Below are positions 44,461 to 52,658 of a stretch of 64,000 nt of DNA, in pieces. Source of the stretch: Aquabacterium sp. NJ1 (GTDB lineage: Bacteria; Pseudomonadota; Gammaproteobacteria; Burkholderiales; Burkholderiaceae_C). The notes below the pieces were generated by a model. It did no database searches, was not told where the DNA came from, and saw nothing but the letters and a program-made list of their open reading frames with translations. The DNA lies in assembly GCF_000768065.1 (NCBI RefSeq), contig NZ_JRKM01000001.1, positions 3,330,001-3,394,000 of the forward strand, read 5' to 3'. Both the position numbers and the translations under genes were made by a program. Position 1 is the stretch's first letter. Every line of letters starts with the position of its first letter.

Positions 44461-46350
44461 ATGAGCGCGGCGTTGCACATGGCTCGGGCGGCCCTGCTCG
44501 GCTTGACTCTGATTCTGGGTTGCGGAGCCTCCTCGGCAGCGAGCATGGTGTCGACATCACCGCGGCTGGCCAAGGGGCTCATCGTCAAGCTCAAACAAGC
44601 GGACAGGCGACCCGACGCGACCCGTTCCGTGGTGCGCCTGCAGGCTGCGGCCATGTCGACCGAGTCCATGCAAAGTGCGCGCTTGCGCATGGCATCCGTG
44701 GCCCGGCGGCACGGGGTGAATTATCTGGTGCAGCGCCCCACGGCCTTCGCGGCCCAGCTCATCCATTCCGGCAAGCTGGAGCCCTTCGAGCAGGCCCAGG
44801 CTGAGGCCGAGCAGCTGCGCGCCGACCCCGATGTGGAATGGGTGATCGTCAATGAAGTGGCGCACCCGGCTGGCGTGATCTCGCCGGGCTTCAATGACCC
44901 GGCCTACGAGCAGCAAACCTGGTTGCATCAGCGTGAGACCACGCTGGGCGGGCGCCAGGGCGTGGCCAATATCGCCCCGGCGTGGGGCGCCATGATCGGC
45001 AAGACCATTTCGCCGGTGGTGGTGGCCGTGCTGGACACAGGCAAGTTGCCCGCGCCTGACCTGGACGGCCGGATGGCCCAAGGTTATGACTTTGTCTCGG
45101 AAGTCGAGTATTCGGATGACGGCAATGGCCTGGACGATGATCCCTCCGATCCCGGCATTTCGCCAGAGAAGATTCGTGACCCGGCCTTGCGCACCGGCTG
45201 CAGCGCGGCGCCCTTGCAGTGGCATGGCCTGCGCATCGCTTCCATGCTGGGCGCCCAGGCGGGCAATGCCCTCAATGGTGTGGGCATCCTGGCGCCGGTG
45301 CCCGGGCCGGTGGTGCTGCCGGTGCGGGTGGCGGGCATGTGCGGCGCAGAACTCAGTGACATCATCGAAGGCATGTTGTGGGCGGCGGGCATCGATTACC
45401 AGGGCTCCCCGCCGCGCAACCTTCAGCCCGCCCGGGTGATCAACCTCAGCTTTGGCGGTGACGGTTCATGCAGCGACTCGGGCACCCACGATGCGGCCTG
45501 GTTGTACCGCGACACCATCAAGACGCTGGAGAGCAAGGGGGCGCTGGTGGTGGCCTCTGCCGGCAATGGCAGCCCCGATAACTGGCTGGGCCTGGCAACG
45601 CCCACCCGCCCGGCCAGCTGCCCCGGTGTGCTGGCGGTGACGGCGCTCAACCAGCAGGGCTACAAGGCCAATTACGCCAATCTGGTCGATGGCACCCAGC
45701 AATACGGGCTGGCCGTGGCCGGGGGCGACATGGTGATGACGCGGGATGCGAACAACCAGCCGGTCTACACCCTGGTGGATGACGGCATAGTGGCCCTCGC
45801 CGACCAGGGGACGGACCAGGGTATCGATACCAAACCGCTGGGGGTGTACGAGATGCAGGCCGCGGTGGGCACCAGTTTTTCTGCGCCCACCGCAGCCGGC
45901 GTGGCCGCGCTCATGCTGGCCGTGGCGCCCGATCTGACGGTGGCGGAGCTGCGTAACGCCTTGGTGACCCATATCGCACCCTTCCCGACCGTGTTCCCAG
46001 CGGCTTTGCCGGTGTGTCAGCCTGGGGTGAATGCGCAGGGTAATTGCGTCTGCACCACGCAGACTTGCGGCACCGGCGTGCTGGATGCCTATCGCGCGGT
46101 GAACTGGGCCATGGATCAAGCCAGTGGCGCGGCATCAGGGGCGGTCACGGTGGCGTCATCCGACAGCAGTTGCTTCAGGCCCAATCGTCTGGGCGGCGGC
46201 AGCTCCTGCAGCGATGGCGACAGCGGCGGTGGAGGCGGTGCCCTGGACACACTGAGCTTGCTGGCCTTGCTGGCCGCGTGCCTGACCAGCATGGTGATGG
46301 CCGCAGGCGTCTGGCGCGGTGCTGGTGACGTCAGGGGCGACAGGGGCTGA
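44461..46350 (+). CDS. S8 subtilisin-like serine protease with GlyGly-CTERM-like tail
   Basis: A 629-residue secreted protease. Signal peptide MARAALLGLTLILGCGASSAA; propeptide-like region to about 150; catalytic triad D192 (AVLDTGKL), H255 (QWHGLR) and S472 (GTSFSAPTAAG), with oxyanion Asn in VVASAGNGS. Cys-rich C-terminal segment, then SGGGGGALD, a hydrophobic helix and a short Arg-containing end, which resembles the GlyGly-CTERM signal processed by rhombosortase. Its last 20 bases overlap the convergent SPOR gene. The start at 44461 gives seven residues before the signal; ATG 44479 is possible. Confidence 0.88.
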   Translation: MSAALHMARAALLGLTLILGCGASSAASMVSTSPRLAKGLIVKLKQADRRPDATRSVVRLQAAAMSTESMQSARLRMASVARRHGVNYLVQRPTAFAAQLIHSGKLEPFEQAQAEAEQLRADPDVEWVIVNEVAHPAGVISPGFNDPAYEQQTWLHQRETTLGGRQGVANIAPAWGAMIGKTISPVVVAVLDTGKLPAPDLDGRMAQGYDFVSEVEYSDDGNGLDDDPSDPGISPEKIRDPALRTGCSAAPLQWHGLRIASMLGAQAGNALNGVGILAPVPGPVVLPVRVAGMCGAELSDIIEGMLWAAGIDYQGSPPRNLQPARVINLSFGGDGSCSDSGTHDAAWLYRDTIKTLESKGALVVASAGNGSPDNWLGLATPTRPASCPGVLAVTALNQQGYKANYANLVDGTQQYGLAVAGGDMVMTRDANNQPVYTLVDDGIVALADQGTDQGIDTKPLGVYEMQAAVGTSFSAPTAAGVAALMLAVAPDLTVAELRNALVTHIAPFPTVFPAALPVCQPGVNAQGNCVCTTQTCGTGVLDAYRAVNWAMDQASGAASGAVTVASSDSSCFRPNRLGGGSSCSDGDSGGGGGALDTLSLLALLAACLTSMVMAAGVWRGAGDVRGDRG

Positions 46351-47128
46351 AGCCCTTGCCCTGTGGCAGCTTCATGCCGGCCAGCGCGACCTGCATGTTC
46401 ACCGTGGCTTGCGGCACCCTCAGCACCTGCACCTCCATGCTGGGGCGCAGGTTGACGATCCTGGCGGTGCGGATGCCCCGGTTGCGCATGGTGTTGAGGC
46501 CGACTTCCGCATCTTCCAGGCGGGTGTAGCGGCCCAGCGAGATGCCCTGGGCCAGATGGGCTGGCGTGCGCACCTCTTCAAAGCTCAGGCCCTTGATGCG
46601 GCGCAGTTCGGCCTGCTTGCGTTCCAGCATGTCGGGGTCGGCGTAGGGGCCCATGTAGACCAGCCAGAGGCCCTGGATGGCCACGGTGCGGCTGCTCCAG
46701 CTGCCGGCAGGCAGTTTGGCGCGCACATTGGCCTCCACGCCGGCGTACTCCGCGGCACCGAAGGGGCCGGCCTCCACGCACTTCATGTCCTTGTTGCTGG
46801 CAGCCGCCGCCACGGCAAGGCTGGCCGCCGACGCGTTGGCCGATGCTGCGTCTGCCGGGCCAGAGGCGGCGCTCGCCTCAGCCGTGGCGCTGGTTGCGGC
46901 ACTGGCGGCATCTGGTGCCACAGCCGGGCTGGCAGGGCGGCCCTTGTCATGGGCGGACGAGCCTGCTGCCAGCACCACGATCTTGTCGGCGTGAATCTGC
47001 TTGTTCAGGCGCTCGGGTTCGTGCTGCGCGTTGGGCTGCACGCCCACCAGCTGGTTGAGCCAGCCCTGGCTCCACGCGAAAAACGCGGCGTTGACGATCA
47101 ACAGGATCAGCACCAGGGAGCGCAGCAT
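46331..47128 (-). CDS. SPOR domain-containing membrane protein
   Basis: A 265-residue protein with an N-terminal anchor (LVLILLIVNAAFFAWSQGWL), a low-complexity Ala/Ser spacer (about 60-110) and a C-terminal SPOR-like domain (CVEAGPFGAAEYAGVEANV, WLVYMGPYADPDMLERKQAELRRIKG). SPOR domains bind denuded septal peptidoglycan. It lies 42 bases downstream of birA and is probably co-transcribed, an arrangement seen in other Burkholderiales. It overlaps the convergent protease gene by 20 bases. Confidence 0.83.
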   Translation of the reverse strand: MLRSLVLILLIVNAAFFAWSQGWLNQLVGVQPNAQHEPERLNKQIHADKIVVLAAGSSAHDKGRPASPAVAPDAASAATSATAEASAASGPADAASANASAASLAVAAAASNKDMKCVEAGPFGAAEYAGVEANVRAKLPAGSWSSRTVAIQGLWLVYMGPYADPDMLERKQAELRRIKGLSFEEVRTPAHLAQGISLGRYTRLEDAEVGLNTMRNRGIRTARIVNLRPSMEVQVLRVPQATVNMQVALAGMKLPQGKGFSPCRP

Positions 47129-47170
47129 GGGTGGGTGTAGGCGGGCGTGATGGGGCGTAAAGGGCAGAGG

Positions 47171-48055
47171 TCAGAGCGGCGTGCCATGCAGGCGCACGCT
47201 GACTTCACCGGTGGTCCAGGACTGGAGGCCTTTGTCAGTATGCACGAGCAAGGCGCCGGTTTCGCTGACGCCCTGTGCCATGCCGGTGTCGGACGGGGGC
47301 ACGCCCGTGGCCACGCCTTGGCCTGGTGTGGCCCACAGCCCGACGGGCTGGCCGGCCAGCACATCGCGCTGGCTGTAGGCTGGCTGCAACGGTGCAAAGC
47401 CCTGCTGCTCGAACAAGCGGGCTTGCGTCAGCAGCCAGGGTGCAATCCACGACCAGATCAGGCCTGGCGTGAGGCCCGCATGGGCAAAGGGCCCCGACTG
47501 CAGCGCTGCCGAGCCCTCAGGGGCCTGCCCCAGCCGCACATTGAGCCCGATGCCGATGACCACCCACCGCTGGCCCTCTGCCAGGCCAGGCGCGGGGCTG
47601 GCTTCGATCAGGATGCCGCCCAGCTTGCGGCCGTTGAGCCACAAGTCATTGGGCCATTTCAGGCCAATGGCGGGCGTGATGGGGCTGGTCCGCAGCTGCT
47701 GCAGGCCCGATTCGAGCGCCTGGGCGACAGCCAGGCCGACCGCCAGCGACAGGGCGCTGCCGCCCCCGGGGATGTCGTCCAGCCGCATGGGCAGGCCCAG
47801 CGAGAAGGTCAGGCTGTCCCCCAGGGATGCCTGCCAGACGCGGCCCTGGCGGCCTCTGCCCGCCGTCTGGCTGCAAGCGGCCAGCAGGGTCGGGCTGACT
47901 TCGCCACGCCGACCGCGTGCCATCAACTCGGTGTTGGTCGAGCCGATCTCGGGCACCACCTCCAGGCTGAGCGTGGGGCAGGCCGGTGAGGCGGCCTCCC
48001 AGATGCGCTCGGCATGGGCGTTCAAATCAGCCAGGGCGGCATTCAGATCGGGCAT
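47171..48055 (-). CDS. birA: Biotin--[acetyl-CoA-carboxylase] ligase
   Basis: A 294-residue biotin protein ligase. IGSTNTEL, the biotinyl-AMP loop GRGRQGRVW (near 67-75), KWPNDLWLNGRKLGGILIE and GIGLNV are intact. It lacks the N-terminal DNA-binding domain of E. coli BirA (class I rather than class II), so it cannot act as the classical repressor. In Burkholderiales a type III pantothenate kinase gene often follows; here only 42 bases separate it from the SPOR gene. Confidence 0.94.
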   Translation of the reverse strand: MPDLNAALADLNAHAERIWEAASPACPTLSLEVVPEIGSTNTELMARGRRGEVSPTLLAACSQTAGRGRQGRVWQASLGDSLTFSLGLPMRLDDIPGGGSALSLAVGLAVAQALESGLQQLRTSPITPAIGLKWPNDLWLNGRKLGGILIEASPAPGLAEGQRWVVIGIGLNVRLGQAPEGSAALQSGPFAHAGLTPGLIWSWIAPWLLTQARLFEQQGFAPLQPAYSQRDVLAGQPVGLWATPGQGVATGVPPSDTGMAQGVSETGALLVHTDKGLQSWTTGEVSVRLHGTPL

Positions 48056-48119
48056 GGCAGATCAGGCGTGGCAGATCAGACGTGACAAAGGCGGGCTCGC
48101 GCGAGCAAGGCCAGACGGC

Positions 48120-48638
48120 TCAGCGCCGGCGCGAGGCCAGCATGGTGCCGCGGCACTTGGGCGAGCCGCACCAGCAGGCGTATTCCTTCTTGAGCTTGGC
48201 CGTCATGCGGGCGTCGATCACCAGGCCGTAGTCGAAGAACAGCTCTTCGCCCACGTCGATGTCGCGCAGGGCCTTGAGGAAGACGCGGTCGCCGTCCTGC
48301 TCGGCTTCCAGATTGGGGTCGCACGAGTGGTTGATCCACTTGGCCGAGTTGCCCTTGTACTTGCCGTCGATGACGTGGCCATCATCAAGATGGAAGTAAA
48401 AGGTGTGGTTCGGTTGTGACGGATCGTGCGGGTGGCGGTCCAGCGCCTCCTGCCAGGTGATGATCTCGCCCTTGTACTCCAGCACGGTGTCGCCAGCCTT
48501 CAAGGGGCGGATGGCGTAGACGCCTTTGCCGTGAATACCCGACTCGCGGACCTGGGTGCGGCGGCCAGAAGTGGGTTCATCAAGAGGGGCGTGGGCCGTC
48601 CGGGCGGCAGGCTGAGGTTTTTTTGCGGCTTGCGTCAT
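48120..48638 (-). CDS. SET domain-containing protein
   Basis: A 172-residue putative protein lysine methyltransferase. SET motifs: GIHGKGVYAIRPLKAGD, WINHSCDPNLE (NHSC), ELFFDYGL and a post-SET Cys cluster CWCGSPKCRG that, with the SET Cys, would bind zinc. The N-terminal 35 residues are polar and basic. Start uncertain: ATG 48638 or 48656; the frame stays open well upstream across the Z-DNA-like tract but that extension is not protein-like. It is divergent from topB. Substrates of bacterial SET proteins are mostly unknown. Confidence 0.88.
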   Translation of the reverse strand: MTQAAKKPQPAARTAHAPLDEPTSGRRTQVRESGIHGKGVYAIRPLKAGDTVLEYKGEIITWQEALDRHPHDPSQPNHTFYFHLDDGHVIDGKYKGNSAKWINHSCDPNLEAEQDGDRVFLKALRDIDVGEELFFDYGLVIDARMTAKLKKEYACWCGSPKCRGTMLASRRR

Positions 48639-48667
48639 CGGCCAGATTGGGTACATTGAATTGGTGG

Positions 48668-48716
48668 GCGCGCGTGCCCGCGTGTGTACACACGTATGTG
48701 TGCGTGCGCGTGCGCG
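48668..48716. repeat. Alternating pyrimidine-purine tract upstream of topB
   Basis: From 48679 to 48716, 38 bases alternate pyrimidine and purine without a break, all CG, TG, CA or TA steps, including the 14-bp palindrome CGTGTGTACACACG (48681-48694). A further 10 alternating bases (48668-48677) lie one step away. Such tracts adopt Z-DNA under negative supercoiling. Confidence 0.9.
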
Positions 48717-48739
48717 AGAAGCCCGATTGTAAGAAAAGA

Positions 48740-48745
48740 TATAAA
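48740..48745 (+). promoter_or_regulatory. Possible -10 box of topB
   Basis: TATAAA ends seven bases before the topB ATG. If used, transcription would start at or next to the start codon, giving a leaderless message. No TTGACA-like -35 stands at 16-18 bases, and no strong ribosome binding site precedes the ATG. Confidence 0.4.
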
Positions 48746-48752
48746 GACGCCC

Positions 48753-51389
48753 ATGAGCAAAGCCCTGGTCATTGCAGAAAAACCGTCGGTAGCCCAAGAC
48801 ATCGTGCGCGCATTGACGCCGGTGGACGGCAAATTCGACAAGCACGACGAATACTTCGAGAGCGAGCACTATGTGGTCAGCTCCGCCGTCGGCCATCTGG
48901 TCGAGATCAAGGCGCCCGACGAATTCGATGTCAAGCGGGGCAAGTGGAGCTTCGCCAACCTGCCGGTCATCCCGCCGCACTTCGATCTCAACCCGATCGA
49001 CAAGAGCAAGGGGCGCCTCAACGCCCTGGTCAAGCTGATCAAGCGCAAGGACGTCACCACCCTGATCAACGCCTGTGACGCGGGGCGCGAGGGTGAACTG
49101 ATCTTCCGCCTGATTGCGCAGTACGCGGCCGACAGCACGGCCACCACACGCGCCAAGGGCCTGGGCAAGGAAGTCAAGCGCCTGTGGCTGCAGAGCATGA
49201 CGCCGGCGGCCATCCGCGACGGCTTCGAGGCCTTGCGTACCGATGAGCAGATGATGCCGCTGGCCAGCGCCGCCCGCTGCCGCTCCGAGGCCGACTGGCT
49301 GGTGGGCATCAACGGCACGCGCGCCATGACGGCCTTCAACTCACGCGATGGCGGCTTCTTCCTGACCACCGTGGGCCGGGTGCAGACCCCGACGCTGTCC
49401 ATCGTGGTGGAGCGCGAAGAAAAGATCCGCAAGCACGTCTACCGCGATTACTGGGAAATCAAGGCCAGCTTTGGTGTCGATGCCGGTGCCTACGAGGGCA
49501 AGTGGTTTGATCCCAATTTCAAGAAGGACAAGAACGCGGCGGAAGGTTCGGCCGAAGCCGAGCTGAAGGCTGATCGTGTCTGGTCGGCCGCCGAGGCGCA
49601 GGCCATTGCCGATGCCGTTCAGGGCAAGCAGGGCACCGTCACGGAAGAGGCCAAGCCCAGCAACCAGTCCAGCCCGCTGTTGTATGACCTGACCACGCTG
49701 CAGCGTGAGGCCAACTCGCGTTTTGGCTTTTCTGCCAAGACCACGCTGGGCCTGGCGCAGGCCTTGTATGAAAAGCACAAGGCCCTGACCTACCCACGTA
49801 CCGATTCACGCGCGCTGCCCGAGGACTACCTGGGCGTGGTCAAGGACACCATGGGCATGATCGCCGACGAGGACATGCCCGGCCCGCTCAAGGAGCTGGC
49901 CCAGCACGCCCGCAAGGCCGTCAACGATGGCTATGTGAAGCCCAACAAGCGCGTGTTCGACAACGCCAAGGTGTCGGATCACTTTGCCATCATCCCCACG
50001 ATGCAGGCGCCCAAGAGCTTGACCGAGGCCGAAGCCAAGCTGTACGACATGGTCGTCAAGCGCTTCATTGCGGTGTTCTACCCGGCGGCCGAGTTCATGG
50101 TCACCACCCGCATCACCAAGGTGCCGGCTGCGGGCAAGGAACACTGCTTCCAGACCAACGGCAAGGTGCTGGTCAAGCCGGGCTGGATGGCGGTGTACGG
50201 CAAGGAAGCCTCGGAAGAGGGGGACGAGCGCACGCTGGTGGCCGTCAAGCCCGGCGAGGCCGTGACCACGGAAGACGTGGCCGTCAACGCGCTCAAGACC
50301 AAGCCGCCTGCCCGCTACTCGGAAGCGACGCTGCTGAGCGCCATGGAAGGCGCGGGCAAGCTGATCGACGACGAAGAGCTGAAGGCCGCGATGACCGAGA
50401 AGGGCCTGGGCACACCAGCCACCCGCGCGGCCATCATCGAAGGCCTCATCACGGAAAAGTACATGTACCGCGAAGGCCGTGAGCTGATCCCCACGGCCAA
50501 GGCCTTCCAGCTGATGACGCTGTTGCGTGGCCTGGGTGTGGAAGACCTGACCAAGCCCGAGCTGACCGGCAACTGGGAGTTCAAGCTCTCGGAGATGGAG
50601 AAGGGGCGCCTGAGCCGCGAAGCCTTCATGGCCGAGATCGCCGCCATGACCCAGCGCGTGGTGCAAAAGGCCAAGGAATACGACCGCGACACCATCCCGG
50701 GCGACTACGCCACCTTGAGCGCGCCCTGCCCGAACTGCGGTGGCGTGGTCAAGGAAAACTACCGTCGCTTCACCTGCACGGGCAAGAACGGTAGCGACGA
50801 TGGCGCGGGTTGCGGTTTCAGCATGACCAAGATCCCGGCCGGCCGCAGCTTCGAGCTGCACGAGGTCGAGCAACTGATGCGCGAGCACAAGATCGGGCCG
50901 CTGGAAGGCTTCCGATCCAAGGCGGGCTGGCCCTTCACGGCCGAGCTCAAGCTGGTACGTGACGAAGAAGCCGCCAACTGGAAGATGGAGTTCGACTTCG
51001 GCGAAGACGCCAAGAAGGACGACGAAGGCGGCGAGGCCGTGGACTTCAGTGGCCAGACCAGCCTGGGCGCTTGCCCCAAGTGCGGCGGCAATGTGTACGA
51101 GTACGGCAGCAACTACGTGTGCGAGAACACGCAGGGCGCCACCAAGGCCAAGTGCGACTTCAAGAGTGGCAAGATCATCCTGCAGCAGCCCATCATGCCC
51201 GACCAGGTCAGCAAGCTGCTGGAGACCGGCAAGACCGACCTGCTGGAGGGCTTCGTGTCCAACAAGACGCGCCGCAAGTTCAAGGCCTTCCTGAGCTGGG
51301 ATGCCAAGGCGGGCAAGGTGGGCTTCGAGTTCGAGCCGCGTGCGCCGCGCGTGCCGGCCAAGAAAGCGGCCGCGAAGAAAGCGGCTTGA
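48753..51389 (+). CDS. topB: DNA topoisomerase III
   Basis: An 878-residue type IA topoisomerase that decatenates and relaxes negatively supercoiled DNA. TOPRIM motifs ALVIAEKPSVAQDI and NACDAGREGELIFR; active-site Tyr in LTYPRTDSRALP. The C-terminus has two zinc-ribbon-like blocks (CPNCGG...CGF; CPKCGG...CDF), a conserved C-terminal repeat and a Lys/Ala tail (PAKKAAAKKAA). It is longer than E. coli TopB (653), as usual in Burkholderiales. ATG 48753 (MSKALVIAEKPS) is the family start, although the frame extends 23 codons into the alternating tract. Confidence 0.95.
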   Translation: MSKALVIAEKPSVAQDIVRALTPVDGKFDKHDEYFESEHYVVSSAVGHLVEIKAPDEFDVKRGKWSFANLPVIPPHFDLNPIDKSKGRLNALVKLIKRKDVTTLINACDAGREGELIFRLIAQYAADSTATTRAKGLGKEVKRLWLQSMTPAAIRDGFEALRTDEQMMPLASAARCRSEADWLVGINGTRAMTAFNSRDGGFFLTTVGRVQTPTLSIVVEREEKIRKHVYRDYWEIKASFGVDAGAYEGKWFDPNFKKDKNAAEGSAEAELKADRVWSAAEAQAIADAVQGKQGTVTEEAKPSNQSSPLLYDLTTLQREANSRFGFSAKTTLGLAQALYEKHKALTYPRTDSRALPEDYLGVVKDTMGMIADEDMPGPLKELAQHARKAVNDGYVKPNKRVFDNAKVSDHFAIIPTMQAPKSLTEAEAKLYDMVVKRFIAVFYPAAEFMVTTRITKVPAAGKEHCFQTNGKVLVKPGWMAVYGKEASEEGDERTLVAVKPGEAVTTEDVAVNALKTKPPARYSEATLLSAMEGAGKLIDDEELKAAMTEKGLGTPATRAAIIEGLITEKYMYREGRELIPTAKAFQLMTLLRGLGVEDLTKPELTGNWEFKLSEMEKGRLSREAFMAEIAAMTQRVVQKAKEYDRDTIPGDYATLSAPCPNCGGVVKENYRRFTCTGKNGSDDGAGCGFSMTKIPAGRSFELHEVEQLMREHKIGPLEGFRSKAGWPFTAELKLVRDEEAANWKMEFDFGEDAKKDDEGGEAVDFSGQTSLGACPKCGGNVYEYGSNYVCENTQGATKAKCDFKSGKIILQQPIMPDQVSKLLETGKTDLLEGFVSNKTRRKFKAFLSWDAKAGKVGFEFEPRAPRVPAKKAAAKKAA

Positions 51390-51443
51390 ATGGCGCGTGA
51401 ATGGCCGCCTGCGCGGCCGTCATCGTTGTAAGCAAGCTGTAAA

Positions 51444-51467
51444 GGGGCCGGGCAACCGGCCCTTTTT
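51444..51467 (+). terminator. Rho-independent terminator after topB
   Basis: GGGCCGG-GCAA-CCGGCCC, a seven-pair GC stem with a GNRA-type tetraloop, followed by TTTTT, 55 bases after the topB stop. Confidence 0.92.
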
Positions 51468-51554
51468 CCGTTTTGACATGAGCCGACAGGACCAAGGGTT
51501 GGCCCGCTGGTGTATCTTCGCCTCCTCGTTAATCGGACATTGAAGTTGTTGGTG

Positions 51555-52628
51555 ATGTTGTTGCGTTCTATCTGGGTGAAGAAGTGTCTGGCGCTGGCCA
51601 TGGTGGCAAGCCTGAGCGCGGTCAGTGCGCAGGCCTGGGCCGAGGTGCAGATCAAGGGGGCCGGGGCCACCTTCCCGTCACATGTCTATGAACGCTGGAC
51701 GCGCCGCTTTGCCGAGCTGAACCCAGGTGTGGCCGTGCGCTACAGCCCCACGGGCTCGGGTGATGGCATCAAGCAGATCAAGGTGCGTGCTGTGCACATC
51801 GGGGGCACGGACAGCCCTTTGAGCCCGCAGCAGCTCAGCGAAAGCAAGCTGGTGCAGATCCCCATGGTGGTGGGGGGCTTGGTGCCGGTGATCAACCTGC
51901 CCGGCGTGGGCGCCAACCAGATGGTGCTCACCGGCGAGGTGCTGGCTGACATCGCGCGCGGTGAGATCAAGCGCTGGGACGACCCGCGTGTGGCGGCGCT
52001 GAACCCGGGCCTGAACCTGCCGGGCCAGGCCATCAAGCGCATCGTGCGTGAGGAAGCCTCCGGTTCGACCGAGGTCTGGACGCGCTACCTGGGCCAGTCG
52101 TCGGCGAAGTTCGCCTCGGCCGTGCCGGTGTCGCAAAAGCCCGCCTGGCCGGGCAGCACGCTGAGCGCCAAGGGCAACGACGGCGTGGCTGCCTTGCTCA
52201 AGGACACACCCGGTGGCATCAGCTATGTGTCGTTCGACCGCGTGCTCAAGGACCGCTTGATCGGCGTGAAGCTGCGCAACCCGGCCGGTAATGTGGTGGC
52301 GGCCTCCGAAGAGACATTCCGGGCTGCGATCCTCGCGTCTGACGTCTACCGCAAGGGTGAGGACATGGCCAGCCTGGTGGGCGTGGCCCGCCCGGATGCC
52401 TGGCCGCTGACCGCCACCAGCTACGTGTTGCTGGACGCCGAGCCCAAGGACATGGCTTCGGCCGATTGGGTGGCCCGCTTCGTCTACTGGTGCTTCATGC
52501 ACGGCGATGAGCTGACGCGGGGTACCGGTTTTGCGCCCCTGCCCGAGCGCGTGCAGGCCAAGTTGTCCGGCCGGCTGCTGCAGATCCATGGCCCTGGTGG
52601 CCAGGTGCCCCGATTCATCGCACCCTGA
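51555..52628 (+). CDS. PstS-like phosphate-binding periplasmic protein
   Basis: A 357-residue exported substrate-binding protein. Signal peptide KCLALAMVASLSAVSAQAWA, then the PstS family pattern: IKGAGATFPSHVYERW, SPTGSGDGIKQIK, GGTDSPLS, REEASGSTEVWTRYL and SAKGNDGVAALLKDTPGGISYVS. It probably binds phosphate or a related anion. No pstCAB or phoU gene is adjacent, so it is a stand-alone paralogue or surface protein. ATG 51555 is chosen; an upstream GTG (51510) adds 15 residues. It converges with the PEP-CTERM gene. Confidence 0.87.
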   Translation: MLLRSIWVKKCLALAMVASLSAVSAQAWAEVQIKGAGATFPSHVYERWTRRFAELNPGVAVRYSPTGSGDGIKQIKVRAVHIGGTDSPLSPQQLSESKLVQIPMVVGGLVPVINLPGVGANQMVLTGEVLADIARGEIKRWDDPRVAALNPGLNLPGQAIKRIVREEASGSTEVWTRYLGQSSAKFASAVPVSQKPAWPGSTLSAKGNDGVAALLKDTPGGISYVSFDRVLKDRLIGVKLRNPAGNVVAASEETFRAAILASDVYRKGEDMASLVGVARPDAWPLTATSYVLLDAEPKDMASADWVARFVYWCFMHGDELTRGTGFAPLPERVQAKLSGRLLQIHGPGGQVPRFIAP

Positions 52629-52658
52629 CCTCAAGGCCTGCCGCTCGCACTGCCGTGC

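Noticed and set aside
48684..48752. 23-codon N-terminal extension of topB
   Set aside because: It translates the alternating tract into a Cys/Ala/Arg string with no family support; MSKALVIAEKPS is the known start.
48639..48980. N-terminal extension of the SET protein to 286 residues
   Set aside because: It runs antisense through topB and the alternating tract and shows no domain.
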